64,000 nucleotides of DNA from assembly GCA_046297835.1 (NCBI GenBank), contig JBKBHI010000003.1, positions 62,001 to 126,000 of the forward strand, written 5' to 3'. This document shows, one piece after another, positions 23,418-33,595 of this stretch. This DNA is from CAMAVH01 sp046297835. Its GTDB lineage: Bacteria; Pseudomonadota; Alphaproteobacteria; SMXQ01. The stretch's first letter is position 1. Every line of letters begins with the position of its first letter. The notes under the pieces are model-generated. The model was not told the DNA's origin. It ran no database searches and worked only from the letters and a program-made list of their open reading frames with translations. A program made the translations under genes and the position numbers.

Positions 23418-25502
23418 CTACCGCGCCCAGGGTCGCTGCCCGCGATCGTCGCGCACGGTGGCGATCTTGACGCCGTCCGGTCCGAGCCACAGCGCGTGCG
23501 CGCCGCCGGCCGCGAGCGCGCGGCGGTCGAGCAGGCGCGGGCCCTTGCAGCGCGCCGGCCAGAGCGCGCCCCAGCTCACCACCAGATCGGCGGCGGCGCA
23601 GTCTTCCTGCAAGGCGGCCTCGTCGCGCAGGAAGGCCACCGTGCGGCCGCGCGCGCTATAGAGGCAGCCGAGCGCGTCGCAGCGCAATTGCGGCGGGTCT
23701 TCGGCGATGAGCGGACCAGCGCTGCGCCGCCGCCAAACATCGCGCAAGAAAGTTTGACCGGCTGAACCGGCGAACAGCAGTTCGCCATCCGCGCCGCGCG
23801 CCGCGAACAGGCCCGGCTCGGCGGCGACGATGACGTCGGGCGGCTTGACCGTCGCCAATGTCGCGAGACCGAGCAGGACGACCGGCAGGCCGGCATAGCG
23901 CCAGCGCTTGCGCCAGAGACACACCCACAGGCCGCCGAGCGTGACGAGCGCGAGGCCCGATTGCGGCAAGGACGGCAAGGCGATCACCGCGTCGGGCCAG
24001 GCGGCGACTTCATGCGCGACGGCGATGATCGCCGTGACGCCCCAGCTCATCGGCTCCAGCGCGAACCGCTCCAGGCCGAACGGCATGAGGATATAGGCGA
24101 GCAGCGACCAGGGCGTGATCCAGACCGCCGTGATCGGCACAGCGACGAGATTGGCCGCGAGCTGATAGACCGCCAGGCGATTGAAGTGATAGGCCGCGAA
24201 GGGCGCGGTGGCGAGACCGGCGATCAGGCTGGTGGCGACGATGCCGCCGGCATAAAGCGCGATGCGGCGCATGGTCCCGCCTTCCGCGCGTTGGCGCCGC
24301 GCCCAGGCGCGCGACGCCTCGTAAGCGGCGATCAGGGCGATGACGGCGGCGAACGACATCTGGAAGCTTGCGCCGAGCAGGCTTTCCGGCGCGGCGAGGA
24401 GCAACGCCAATCCCGCCGCCATGACGAGGCGGAGCGAGATCGCCGTGCGGTCGAGCATCACCGCGATCAGCACCACCGCCGTCATCAGGAAGGAGCGCAG
24501 CGTCGGCAGGCTCGCGCCGGTGATCAGGGTGAAGGCGAAGATGCCAGCGATGGTGAGCAGCGCGGCCCATTTCTTGGTCGGCCAATAGAGCGCCAGCGAA
24601 CCCGTCGCGGCGAAGATCAGCCGCAAGCTGACGAACAGCGCGCCGGCGACGAGCGCGACGTTGAAGCCCGAGATGGCGAGCAAATGCGCCAGGCCGGCGT
24701 CGCGCATCGCGTCCATCGCGGCGCGCGGAATCGCCGCCTGCTCGCCATGGAGCAGCGCCGCCGTCATCGGTCCCAGCGCGTCCTCGCGGTTTTGCTGCGG
24801 CAAGATGGCGAGCACGCGCTCGTGGATCGTCACCCGCAGGCCGGCGATCCAGGCTTTCGCGGCCGTCATCCAACCTTCGGGCTCCGGCGCCGCATCAAGG
24901 ATGACGACACGACCGTAAACGTAGCCGACCGCGCCGATACGCTCGAAATAGGCTTGGCGGCCGAAATCGTGCGCGCCAGGCATGGCCGGCGGCGTCGGCG
25001 GCAGCAGCATGGCGCGGGCGCGCACCGTCGCGCCAATCGGCGGCAAGCTGTCGCCCCGCGCCAGCCGTAAGCGCACGCGCTCGGGCGCGTCGCTCACGCG
25101 GGCGATGCGCGGATGTTCGAGGACGATGCGGCCCGCCGGATTGCCAGGCTCGGCGGCGACGACGCGGCCCTCGACCGCGACGGGCCCGATCTCGCGCGCG
25201 AGGATCGGCGCATCCACCGCCAAGCTGCGCAGCTTGGCCGCCGCGAAGCCCGCCGCGCCGGCGGCGAGGGCGACGGCCAGCAACGCGAGAAGCGTCCAGC
25301 GCCGCGCCTGCCAGGCGGCGGCGCTCGCGCCGGCCAGACCCAGCAACGCCGGCCACAGCGCCGGCTCGACCGGCAACGCGTAATAGAACGCGATGCCGCC
25401 AGCGACGGCGACGGGGAGCCACAAGAGCCAGCGGTCGCGTTCCGCGCCCGCCGTTGCGGCGAGGCGGTCCCAAAGCGCGGTCACGGCGGCCCGGAAAGCC
25501 AT
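23418..25502 (-). CDS. comEC: ComEC/Rec2-family DNA uptake channel
   Basis: A 694-residue polytopic membrane protein. N-terminal helices and a DUF4131-type OB region (about residues 30-190) precede the competence domain, seen in LGPMTAALLHGEQAAIPRAAMDAMRDAGLAHLLAISGFNVALVAG and TGASLPTLRSFLM, with many helices after it. The C-terminal part (ADLVVSWG...) is short and lacks the metal-binding HxHxDH motif of a full metallo-beta-lactamase domain, so the periplasmic nuclease-like part appears degenerate. Start ATG 25502 (MAFRAAVTALWDRL). Divergent from gltX, which is usual in alphaproteobacteria. Confidence 0.92.
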   Translation of the reverse strand: MAFRAAVTALWDRLAATAGAERDRWLLWLPVAVAGGIAFYYALPVEPALWPALLGLAGASAAAWQARRWTLLALLAVALAAGAAGFAAAKLRSLAVDAPILAREIGPVAVEGRVVAAEPGNPAGRIVLEHPRIARVSDAPERVRLRLARGDSLPPIGATVRARAMLLPPTPPAMPGAHDFGRQAYFERIGAVGYVYGRVVILDAAPEPEGWMTAAKAWIAGLRVTIHERVLAILPQQNREDALGPMTAALLHGEQAAIPRAAMDAMRDAGLAHLLAISGFNVALVAGALFVSLRLIFAATGSLALYWPTKKWAALLTIAGIFAFTLITGASLPTLRSFLMTAVVLIAVMLDRTAISLRLVMAAGLALLLAAPESLLGASFQMSFAAVIALIAAYEASRAWARRQRAEGGTMRRIALYAGGIVATSLIAGLATAPFAAYHFNRLAVYQLAANLVAVPITAVWITPWSLLAYILMPFGLERFALEPMSWGVTAIIAVAHEVAAWPDAVIALPSLPQSGLALVTLGGLWVCLWRKRWRYAGLPVVLLGLATLATVKPPDVIVAAEPGLFAARGADGELLFAGSAGQTFLRDVWRRRSAGPLIAEDPPQLRCDALGCLYSARGRTVAFLRDEAALQEDCAAADLVVSWGALWPARCKGPRLLDRRALAAGGAHALWLGPDGVKIATVRDDRGQRPWAR

Positions 25503-25613
25503 GAAAGCCCGAATTGCGACGGGTTGGGCGGAAACGCCCGATATGCTACAGAGAGCGCCCCCGGCCGGCCAGCCCGCCTTGCCGCCCATTTTGCCAGCTT
25601 TTCCGAGCCATCC

Positions 25614-27023
25614 ATGACCTCCAAGCCCGTCGTCACGCGCTTCGCGCCCTCGCCCACCGGCTATCTGCATATCGGCGGCGCGCGCACGGCGCTGTTCAAC
25701 TGGCTGTTCGCCCGCCACCACGGCGGCAAATACCTGCTGCGCATCGAGGACACCGACCGCGCCCGTTCGACCCAGGAGGCCATCGACGCGATTCTGGACG
25801 GCCTGTCCTGGCTCGGGCTCGATTGGGACGGCGACGTGATCTATCAGTTCGCCCGCGCCGGCCGGCACGCCGAAGTCGCCCACAAGCTGCTCGCCGAGGG
25901 CAAAGCCTACAAATGCTTCGCGACGCCCGAGGAGCTGACCGAGATGCGCGAGAAAGCGCGCGCCGAGGGCAAGCCGCTGCGCTACGACGGCCGCTGGCGC
26001 GACCGCGACCCGGCCGAGGCCCCCGCCGGCGCGCCCTTCGTCGTGCGCCTAAAAGCGCCGACCGAAGGCGAGACGGTGATCGCCGACCATGTGCAGGGCG
26101 AAGTGCGCGTCGCCAACGCCCAGCTCGACGACATGGTGCTGCTGCGCAGCGACGGCACGCCGACCTACATGCTCGCCGTGGTGGTCGACGATCACGACAT
26201 GGCCGTGACGCATGTCATTCGCGGCGACGACCATCTGACCAACGCCTTCCGCCAGACCCAGCTCTATCAAGCCGCCGGCTGGTCGACGCCGGAATTCGCG
26301 CACATTCCGCTGATCCACGGCCCGGACGGCGCGAAGCTCTCCAAGCGCCACGGCGCGCTCGGCGCGGAGGCTTACCGCGACATGGGCTATCTGCCGGAAG
26401 CGCTGATCAACTACCTGCTGCGGCTCGGCTGGAGCCATGGCGACGACGAGATCATCTCGCGCGACCAGGCGATCGAATGGTTCAACCTGGACTCGGTCGG
26501 CCGCTCGCCCGCGCGCTTCGATTTCGCCAAGCTCGGCAATCTCAACGGCCAATATCTCAAGCAGGCCGACGATTCCCGCCTCGCCGCGCTGACCGCGCCG
26601 CTGCTCGCGAAAACGCTGGGCCGCGACCTGTCCGCCGACGAGACCTCGCTGCTCGCCCGCGCCATGCCGAGCATGAAGGAACGCGCCAAGACCCTCGTCG
26701 AGCTGGCCGAGGGCGCGGCCTTCTTCTTCGCCGCGCGCCCGCTCGCCATCAACGACAAAGCGGCCAAGATCCTGACCGCCGAGGCCAAGGCGCGGCTCGC
26801 CAAGCTTAAGGGCGCGCTGGAGGCCCTGCCGGCGTGGGACGCCGCCGCCATCGAGGCCGCCGTGCGCGCCATGGCCGAAGCCGAGGGCGCCAAGCTCGGC
26901 GATCTGGCCCAGCCGCTACGCGCCGCCGCCACCGGGTCCAACGTCTCGCCGCCGATCTTCGAGGTGCTGGCGCTGCTCGGCCGCGACGAGGCGCTCGGAC
27001 GGCTGGGCGACGCAGTCGCCTAA
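25614..27023 (+). CDS. gltX: Glutamyl-tRNA synthetase
   Basis: A 469-residue class I aminoacyl-tRNA synthetase charging tRNA-Glu. The ATP-binding HIGH motif is in RFAPSPTGYLHIGGARTALFNW and the KMSKS equivalent is AKLSKRHG. The start MTSKPVVTRFAP is at ATG 25614, directly before the motif, as in the family. No tRNA-Gln synthetase is seen nearby; many alphaproteobacteria use this enzyme with GatCAB for Gln as well. The last codons and TAA stop are echoed twice downstream (27008-27074). Confidence 0.97.
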   Translation: MTSKPVVTRFAPSPTGYLHIGGARTALFNWLFARHHGGKYLLRIEDTDRARSTQEAIDAILDGLSWLGLDWDGDVIYQFARAGRHAEVAHKLLAEGKAYKCFATPEELTEMREKARAEGKPLRYDGRWRDRDPAEAPAGAPFVVRLKAPTEGETVIADHVQGEVRVANAQLDDMVLLRSDGTPTYMLAVVVDDHDMAVTHVIRGDDHLTNAFRQTQLYQAAGWSTPEFAHIPLIHGPDGAKLSKRHGALGAEAYRDMGYLPEALINYLLRLGWSHGDDEIISRDQAIEWFNLDSVGRSPARFDFAKLGNLNGQYLKQADDSRLAALTAPLLAKTLGRDLSADETSLLARAMPSMKERAKTLVELAEGAAFFFAARPLAINDKAAKILTAEAKARLAKLKGALEALPAWDAAAIEAAVRAMAEAEGAKLGDLAQPLRAAATGSNVSPPIFEVLALLGRDEALGRLGDAVA

Positions 27024-27074
27024 AGCTCGGCCCGACGCAGTCGCTGAACGGCCGTTCCCGACATGGTCGCCTAA
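27008..27074 (+). repeat. Triplicated gltX 3' end
   Basis: CGACGCAGTCGCCTAA at 27008-27023 (with the gltX stop) is followed by CGACGCAGTCGCTGAA at 27033-27048 (two changes at the end) and CGACATGGTCGCCTAA at 27059-27074. Periods are 25 and 26. Each copy holds a stop triplet. The third is in the gltX frame. The layout mirrors the repeat after the dioxygenase gene at 3938-4021. Confidence 0.65.
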
Positions 27075-27144
27075 AAAGGCGGCGCTGACGCAAAATCTAT
27101 CGGGAAAACCGCAGGATTCCTCGGGTTTTTCCGATACTCGCGAA

Positions 27145-27173
27145 TTGCGGCGAGCGCGAAAGACCGATATTCT
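27145..27173 (+). promoter_or_regulatory. gltA promoter
   Basis: TTGCGG at 27145-27150, a 17-bp spacer and TATTCT at 27168-27173, about 120 bp before gltA. The -35 and -10 are close to sigma-70 style consensus and the spacing is ideal. An imperfect hairpin at about 27101-27137 upstream could mark the end of gltX transcription. Confidence 0.6.
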
Positions 27174-27296
27174 GGCCCGATACCGTTCCGGTCAGAACAG
27201 GCATGCCGCTCCGGCCCCGCCGCGCGGCACGGCCCGTCCCGTCCCGACCAGTTCCCAGTCTCGATACCGAGCCAGTCTTATACCGAGGAAGTCACG

Positions 27297-28607
<1,311 letters not shown>

Positions 28608-28692
28608 GCGGCGGCGGGACCGCGCAAGCGGGACCGGACGAACGAGACCGAGAGAGAGCGCAGCCGAACTAGGGTCTGGGAGGCCCAACGGG

Positions 28693-28941
28693 ATGGCCAA
28701 GTTTCTACACAACGGTTCGGGCCACGAGTCGGGGCCCCGCGACAAAACGCCCGGCAAGACAACCGGCAAAGCGGCGGTCAAGGCCGCCGCCCCGCTCGGC
28801 GAGCCGGCGACGACGGTGCGCTTCATCCGCCTCGCCAAGCCGGCGAACGACAATCTCGCGCCGCTCGGCGTGCGGCTGCGCCGCTGGGGGACCTTGGCCC
28901 TCGTGATCGGCGCGACACTGGCGCTCTGGCACTTTTCCTAG
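28693..28941 (+). CDS. Small single-helix membrane protein, unknown function
   Basis: An 82-residue protein with a Lys/Gly-rich N-terminus, an AKPANDNLAPLG motif (PANDN stretches are common in short alphaproteobacterial proteins) and one C-terminal hydrophobic helix (LRRWGTLALVIGATLALWHFS). GGGAGG is nine bases before the ATG. It follows gltA by 85 bp and ends 19 bp before a strong terminator, so it is probably the last gene of the gltA transcript. No function can be read. Confidence 0.65.
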   Translation: MAKFLHNGSGHESGPRDKTPGKTTGKAAVKAAAPLGEPATTVRFIRLAKPANDNLAPLGVRLRRWGTLALVIGATLALWHFS

Positions 28942-28959
28942 AATCGCGCGATGGCGATA

Positions 28960-28993
28960 AAAAAGGCGGCCCGCAAGGCCGCCTTTTTCTTTG
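28960..28993. terminator. Bidirectional rho-independent terminator
   Basis: A12-bp perfect stem: AAAAAGGCGGCC (28960-28971), loop CGCAA, GGCCGCCTTTTT (28977-28988). Runs of T follow the stem on the + strand, and the A-run gives U-runs on the - strand, so it ends both the gltA transcript and the leftward VOC/Bug operon. Confidence 0.9.
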
Positions 28994-29034
28994 CCCGAGT
29001 TTTCTGCCCGAGCCCCGCGTTACCAGGGGCCGCG

Positions 29035-29847
29035 CTATTCGTCGGTGATGTCGATCCAGGTGCCGTCCGGATCGGTCATCTGATATTTGCCGGTGGCGCT
29101 GCGCTTGAACAGGTTCGCCCGCACGTCCGATTCCGTGCTGCCGCCGAGCGGCACGCCCGCCAGATAAGGGTTCATGCCGCCAACCTTCTTGGCGGTGGCC
29201 TGCAGGGCTTCGATGCTCTCAACCTTGAAGCCGATATGGTCCGGCCCCGGCCGCTTGATCGACATGCCTTCGAAAAGGTCGATCGACCACGGCAGGATCG
29301 AGAGCGTCACGCGCCCGTCGGTCAGATGGTAGCCGCCGAGTTCGCACTGCTTGTTGGTCGGCTGCAGCTCGAAGACATCGGCGTAGAACTCGGCGCAGCG
29401 CTCGGCGTTGACCGTGCGCAACGCGAACTTGTTGAGATAGCGGTCCTGGCTCCACCCCTGCTCGGCAATGTCTGCATAGACGTCGAGCCGGGTGTCCTCC
29501 TTCTTCTGGGCCATGTCGAAGACGTTGCCGTCCGGATCGTGGCCGCTATAGGCGGCGAACGGCCGCGTCGAGGGGCGTTTGACCATGTTCGCGCCGGGAT
29601 GCTTGGCCTTCATGCGGGCCAGCACCTTCTCACAATCCTCCACCAGCACGCCGAAGTGGTCCAGCCCGCCGGTATAGCCGTCGCGGCGCGGCAGCAGGTT
29701 CAGCCCGACATAGCCGTCGCCGAGCGAAACCGAATTGGCCGGACGGGACTTGGCCGACGTCTTTAACCCGAACACCGCCTCGTAGAACTTCGACAGCATC
29801 GGATATTGATGGCTGATCATCGCCATATGGTTGATTTGCGCGAACAT
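29035..29847 (-). CDS. Two-domain VOC-superfamily protein (copy 1)
   Basis: A 270-residue protein with two vicinal-oxygen-chelate (glyoxalase/extradiol dioxygenase) modules. The N-terminal module has His7 (INHMAMIS), His64 (GLDHFG) and Asp111 (DPDGNVFDMAQ), the positions that bind metal in this fold. The C-terminal module keeps its His in GPDHIGF and an Asp near the end but has Lys (LNKFALRT) in place of the first His. The RPSTRPFA motif is shared with the three other copies. It is the last gene of the leftward operon, with the terminator at 28960-28993 downstream. Substrate unknown: possible ring cleavage or isomerase activity. Confidence 0.85.
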   Translation of the reverse strand: MFAQINHMAMISHQYPMLSKFYEAVFGLKTSAKSRPANSVSLGDGYVGLNLLPRRDGYTGGLDHFGVLVEDCEKVLARMKAKHPGANMVKRPSTRPFAAYSGHDPDGNVFDMAQKKEDTRLDVYADIAEQGWSQDRYLNKFALRTVNAERCAEFYADVFELQPTNKQCELGGYHLTDGRVTLSILPWSIDLFEGMSIKRPGPDHIGFKVESIEALQATAKKVGGMNPYLAGVPLGGSTESDVRANLFKRSATGKYQMTDPDGTWIDITDE

Positions 29848-29884
29848 GGTCTTTCCTTAACTGGTCTCGAACTGGCGCGCCGGT

Positions 29885-30970
29885 TCAGTTGGCGCTTTTG
29901 GCGGCGTCTTTGGCGACCGATTCCTTGATCATGCCCTTGTCGTCGGCCAAGGCGTTGGCCGCGGCGATCACCGATTTCGGCGTGGCGATGATGTCCTCGA
30001 CGATCTTTTGCAGCTTAGCGCCGCTGGTCGGCGAGATGTCCAGTTTGGCCTTCTTGGCCTCGGCGAGAAACTCCGGGTCTTTCATGGTGGCGTCGAAGGC
30101 GGCGCGCAACAGGGCGACGCGGTCGGCCGGAACGTCCGGAGTGGTCAGCAGCGGACGGCCGATGTCGACGGGCGCGGCGAACAGCTTGAGGATCTGCTTC
30201 TCCGTCTCGTTGCGGCCCAAATCGACGAACATCGGGACGTCGGGGTAGTCCTTGTCCTTCTCCAGGCCGATTTGGACCAGGAAGGTGATCTTCTTGTCGC
30301 GCAGCCAATCGCCGTTGGTCGCGGCGACGCTGTTGAAGTTGTTGCCGGCACGGCCGTGGACTTCGCCGCGCTCCATGGCGAGGTTGATCTCGCCGCCGGT
30401 GCCGTAGCCCGGCACGATGCGGAACTTGGTGCCGAGGATGTTGTTGAGCAGCGCCGGATATTGCGAGGTGCCGGAGCCGACGCCGGTGGCGCCGAGCAGC
30501 ACTTCCTCCTTCTTGGCGTCGTCGAGCGATTTCACGCCGCGCGCCGACCAGACGTAAATCGTCGAATTGGTCACTTCGCTCGAGCCGAGCCAAGCGAACT
30601 TGGCGGCGTCGTATTCCGCGCCCTTGCCGTCGATCACCTGATGCAGCACGAAGCTCTGGGCGAGCGTGGCGACATGGCTGCCGTCCTTCGGCGCCTGGAC
30701 CGCCATGAAATTGGCGGCGCGGACATGGCCGGCGCCGGGCATGTTGCGCGGCACGATGTTCGGGCTGCCAGGCATGTGGCGCGGCAAGTGGCGCGCGATG
30801 AGGCGGCCGTTGATGTCGTAGCCGCCGCCGGGGCCGGTCGAGATGATCATGGTCATCTGGCGGCCCTTGTAGAAATCGGCCGCGGATTGAGCCTCGGCGG
30901 CGTTAGGGACGACGGCGGAAGTGGCGATGGCAGCGATGCCGAAGCCGGCGATGGCGAAAGCGGTTTTCAT
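29885..30970 (-). CDS. Bug-type (TctC) periplasmic binding protein 1
   Basis: A 361-residue solute-binding protein of the Bug/TctC family, which feeds tripartite tricarboxylate transporters or acts alone in sensing. A signal peptide ends at AEA-Q (about residue 28). The family landmarks are MTMIISTGPGGGYDINGRLIARHLPRHMPG, NMPGAGHVRAANFMA and the C-terminal PADRVALLRAAFDATMKDPEFLAEAKK. GGGAG precedes the ATG by seven bases. It lies 37 bp before VOC copy 1 and 80 bp after VOC copy 2. No TctA or TctB permease gene is in the window. Likely ligand type is a carboxylate, by family only. Confidence 0.9.
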   Translation of the reverse strand: MKTAFAIAGFGIAAIATSAVVPNAAEAQSAADFYKGRQMTMIISTGPGGGYDINGRLIARHLPRHMPGSPNIVPRNMPGAGHVRAANFMAVQAPKDGSHVATLAQSFVLHQVIDGKGAEYDAAKFAWLGSSEVTNSTIYVWSARGVKSLDDAKKEEVLLGATGVGSGTSQYPALLNNILGTKFRIVPGYGTGGEINLAMERGEVHGRAGNNFNSVAATNGDWLRDKKITFLVQIGLEKDKDYPDVPMFVDLGRNETEKQILKLFAAPVDIGRPLLTTPDVPADRVALLRAAFDATMKDPEFLAEAKKAKLDISPTSGAKLQKIVEDIIATPKSVIAAANALADDKGMIKESVAKDAAKSAN

Positions 30971-31050
30971 AGAAGGTCTCCCGAATGATGGATGCGCCGG
31001 ACGGCGTCTGCGCGCCGTTCCGGCAGAATCACGAACGATGGCGGAACGGC

Positions 31051-31878
31051 TCAGGCTTGGCCCGGCCGGGGGTCGCCGTCTTCGGCGATGGCGATATAGA
31101 CGCCCTCGACGTCGGTGATGTGCAGGCGGCCGACGGAGGAGCGCTTGAAGAGGTCCAAGCGCGCCTTGCCTTCGGTGCCGTAACCGAGCGGGCGGCCGTG
31201 CAAATGGGGGTTCTGGCCGACGATATCGTCGAGGTCGCGCTTGACCGCCTCGATGCTCTCGACCGTGAACCCGATATGGTCCGGGCCGGTGCGGGCCGGA
31301 TCCATGTCGTAATAGTCCGACATCTTCCACGGCAGGATCATCAAAGTCATGCGGCCGTCCGACAGGTAATAGTTCGGATCGCCAGCGCCTTTGTTGAGCA
31401 GGTTCAGGCCGAAGACCTGATGGTAGAACTGGGCGCAGCGCTCGGGATGGCGCGTGCGGAGCGCGAAGTAGCTGACGCGGCGCGGCGCGTCCCAGCCGCC
31501 GTCGGTGTAGATGTCCTTCTGGAAGCCGATGTCGTTCTGCGACAGGTCGAAAATGTTGCCGTCCGGATCGCAGGCGCTATAGGCGGCGAAGGGCCGCACC
31601 GGGGGGCGCTTCAGCGTCTCGCAGCCCGGGTCGAAGGCGTGGATCTTGGCGCGCACGTCCTCGATATCGTCGACCTCGATGCCGAAATGGTCGAGACCGC
31701 TCGTCCGCCCCTCGCGGCGCGGAATGATATTGAGGCCAAGATAGCCGTCCTTCACCGCGACGGCGCGCGCCGGGCGCGGCTTGGTGCCGGTCTTCATGCC
31801 GAACAGCGCCTCATAGAACTTGGCGTTGATGGCGTAATGGTCGGTGGCGATGGCGATGTGATTGATCTTCGCGGGCAT
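31051..31878 (-). CDS. Two-domain VOC-superfamily protein (copy 2)
   Basis: A 275-residue paralogue of the other three VOC genes here. N-terminal module: His7 (INHIAIAT), His64 (GLDHFG) and Asp111 (DPDGNIFDLSQ) are intact. C-terminal module: Tyr replaces the first His (VSYFALRT), His is kept in GPDHIGF, and the last ligand position is Ala (VEGVYIAIAE), so this module is probably not a metal site. Four residues differ from the RPSTRPFA signature (RPPVRPFA). It has a short C-terminal extension ending in DGDPRPGQA. Start chosen at ATG 31878 (MPAKINH), matching its paralogues; it follows copy 3 by 17 bp. Confidence 0.85.
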   Translation of the reverse strand: MPAKINHIAIATDHYAINAKFYEALFGMKTGTKPRPARAVAVKDGYLGLNIIPRREGRTSGLDHFGIEVDDIEDVRAKIHAFDPGCETLKRPPVRPFAAYSACDPDGNIFDLSQNDIGFQKDIYTDGGWDAPRRVSYFALRTRHPERCAQFYHQVFGLNLLNKGAGDPNYYLSDGRMTLMILPWKMSDYYDMDPARTGPDHIGFTVESIEAVKRDLDDIVGQNPHLHGRPLGYGTEGKARLDLFKRSSVGRLHITDVEGVYIAIAEDGDPRPGQA

Positions 31879-31895
31879 TTTCAGGCGTCCTGTCT

Positions 31896-32720
31896 TTAAG
31901 CGTCTTGGCGGACGGAAATCATGGTGAAATCGGGATCGGAGAAGAAGAACTCGCCCATCGGGCATTGCTTCTTCAGCAGTTCCAGACGGGCGCCGCCCTC
32001 CTTGCCCTTGCCGACCGGAATCGGATTGAACACGGGATTGACGCCGACGATCTCGTCGAGGTCTTCCTTGAACTTCTCCAGGTTCTCGACGGTGAAGCCG
32101 ATATGGTCCGGCCCGGTCGGCAGGATGCTCTGACCGACGAAATTGTCGATCTTCCAGGGAATGAACATGATGGTCATGCGGCCGTCGGACAGATAGTAGT
32201 TCGGATCGTCGGCCTGCTTGTTCTGCAGGGAGAGCTCGAACACGTCAGCGTAGAACTGCGCCATCTGCTCGGGATGCATGGTGCGGATCGCCATGTGGCT
32301 GATGCGACGGTCGGCCTTGAGCGTGCCCTGCTTCTCGTTCTCGACATAGACCTCGGAGCGGTTGGCCATGTCCTTCTGCGAGATGTCGAAGACGTTGCCG
32401 TCCGGATCGTTGGCGCTGATGCCGGCGAAGGGCCGCGTCGAGGGCCGCTTGACCCAGGCCGACTGCGGATATTTTTTCGCCATGCGCTCGAACACCGTCT
32501 CGACGTCCTGCACCTCGATGCCGAAATGGTCGAGCGCGCTGGGACGGCCGGCCTTGCGCGGATTGATGTTGAGACCGACATAGCCGTCGCGCACCGTCAC
32601 CGCGCGGCCCGAACGGCCGGTCGTCGAGCCCTTCATGTGGAACAGGGTCTCGTAGAATTTCGACAACAGCGCGTAGCGCTCGCTGACGATGGCCACATGA
32701 TTGATTTTCGCGAATGACAT
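31896..32720 (-). CDS. Two-domain VOC-superfamily protein (copy 3)
   Basis: A 274-residue VOC protein. N-terminal module: His8 (INHVAIVS), His65 (ALDHFG) and Asp112 (DPDGNVFDISQ). C-terminal module: His is present in both ISHMAIRT and GPDHIGF, but the third ligand position is Ser (DPDFTMISV), so the second site is incomplete. KRPSTRPFAG is the shared signature. The gene follows copy 4 by 48 bp and precedes copy 2 by 17 bp. The reaction and substrate are unknown. Confidence 0.85.
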   Translation of the reverse strand: MSFAKINHVAIVSERYALLSKFYETLFHMKGSTTGRSGRAVTVRDGYVGLNINPRKAGRPSALDHFGIEVQDVETVFERMAKKYPQSAWVKRPSTRPFAGISANDPDGNVFDISQKDMANRSEVYVENEKQGTLKADRRISHMAIRTMHPEQMAQFYADVFELSLQNKQADDPNYYLSDGRMTIMFIPWKIDNFVGQSILPTGPDHIGFTVENLEKFKEDLDEIVGVNPVFNPIPVGKGKEGGARLELLKKQCPMGEFFFSDPDFTMISVRQDA

Positions 32721-32768
32721 AAAGCTATCTCCTCCTCTGGCGCGAAGCGGCGCGCGGCCGGCAATTCG

Positions 32769-33584
32769 TCAATGTTGGGCGACGTCGATCAGGATGCCGT
32801 CGCAATCGGCGAGACGAATCTCGCCCAGCGGGCAAGAGCGCTCGAACAGTTTTTCCAGCGCGATCCCTTCCGCGCCCGTCGCGACGGGTGCAGGAGCTAA
32901 ACGCGGATTGTTGTCGGAAATGGTCTGGATATCGCGTTTCACCGCCTCGACGCTTTCGACTTTGAAGCCGATATGGTCCATGCCCATGGTGATGATGCCG
33001 GTTCCGTCGTAGTCGGTGATGTCCCACGGCATGATGACCAGCGTGACATGGCCGTCGGTCAGATAATGGTTCGGGTCGTCGGCGCTCTTGGAGACGTTGG
33101 CCGGCGCGAGCTCGAACACGTCGCGGAAAAACTCGGCGCTCAGCTCCGGATGCATGACCCGAAAAGCGACATGATTGATATGGCGCTCGGCGGCATTGCC
33201 GTCGTTCTCGACATAGACCGAGGTGCGGTTCGTCATGTTCTTCTGGGAAATGTCGAACATGATGCCGTTCGGATCGTGCGTGGTCACGCCGGCGAAGGGC
33301 CGCGTCGAAGGCCGCTTCAGCCATTTCACCATCGGATATTTCGCCCGCATGCGCTCGTAAGCCGCTTCGGCATCCTCGACCTGGATGCCGAAATGATCGA
33401 GCCCCGCGCGCCGACCGGCGCGGCGCGGATTGATGTTGAGGCCGACATAGCCGTCGCCGACCGTCACCGCGCGGCTCGGACGCGTATTGGCCGATGTCCG
33501 CATGCCGAACACGGATTCGTAGAACTTGCTCAGCTGAGCGTAATTCTCGCTGACGATGGCCACATGGTTGATCTTCGCGAACAT
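32769..33584 (-). CDS. Two-domain VOC-superfamily protein (copy 4)
   Basis: A 271-residue VOC protein, first of the four in the direction of transcription. N-terminal module: His7 (INHVAIVS), His64 (GLDHFG) and Asp111 (DPNGIMFDISQ). C-terminal module: His in INHVAFRV and MDHIGF, and Asp at the third position (DCDGILIDV), so this is the copy with the most complete second site. It starts 11 bp after the stop of Bug protein 2. It resembles type I extradiol dioxygenases in layout but has Asp where those have Glu. Confidence 0.85.
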   Translation of the reverse strand: MFAKINHVAIVSENYAQLSKFYESVFGMRTSANTRPSRAVTVGDGYVGLNINPRRAGRRAGLDHFGIQVEDAEAAYERMRAKYPMVKWLKRPSTRPFAGVTTHDPNGIMFDISQKNMTNRTSVYVENDGNAAERHINHVAFRVMHPELSAEFFRDVFELAPANVSKSADDPNHYLTDGHVTLVIMPWDITDYDGTGIITMGMDHIGFKVESVEAVKRDIQTISDNNPRLAPAPVATGAEGIALEKLFERSCPLGEIRLADCDGILIDVAQH

Positions 33585-33595
33585 GAACGCTCCTT

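Noticed and set aside
23418..25502. comEC as a pseudogene because of its short C-terminus
   Set aside because: The frame is intact and the competence domain complete; loss of the metallo-beta-lactamase motif occurs in other alphaproteobacterial ComEC proteins.
29035..33584. Calling the VOC genes catechol 2,3-dioxygenases
   Set aside because: Only the fold is supported. The His-His-Glu triad is not in the usual module and no other ring-cleavage pathway gene is present.
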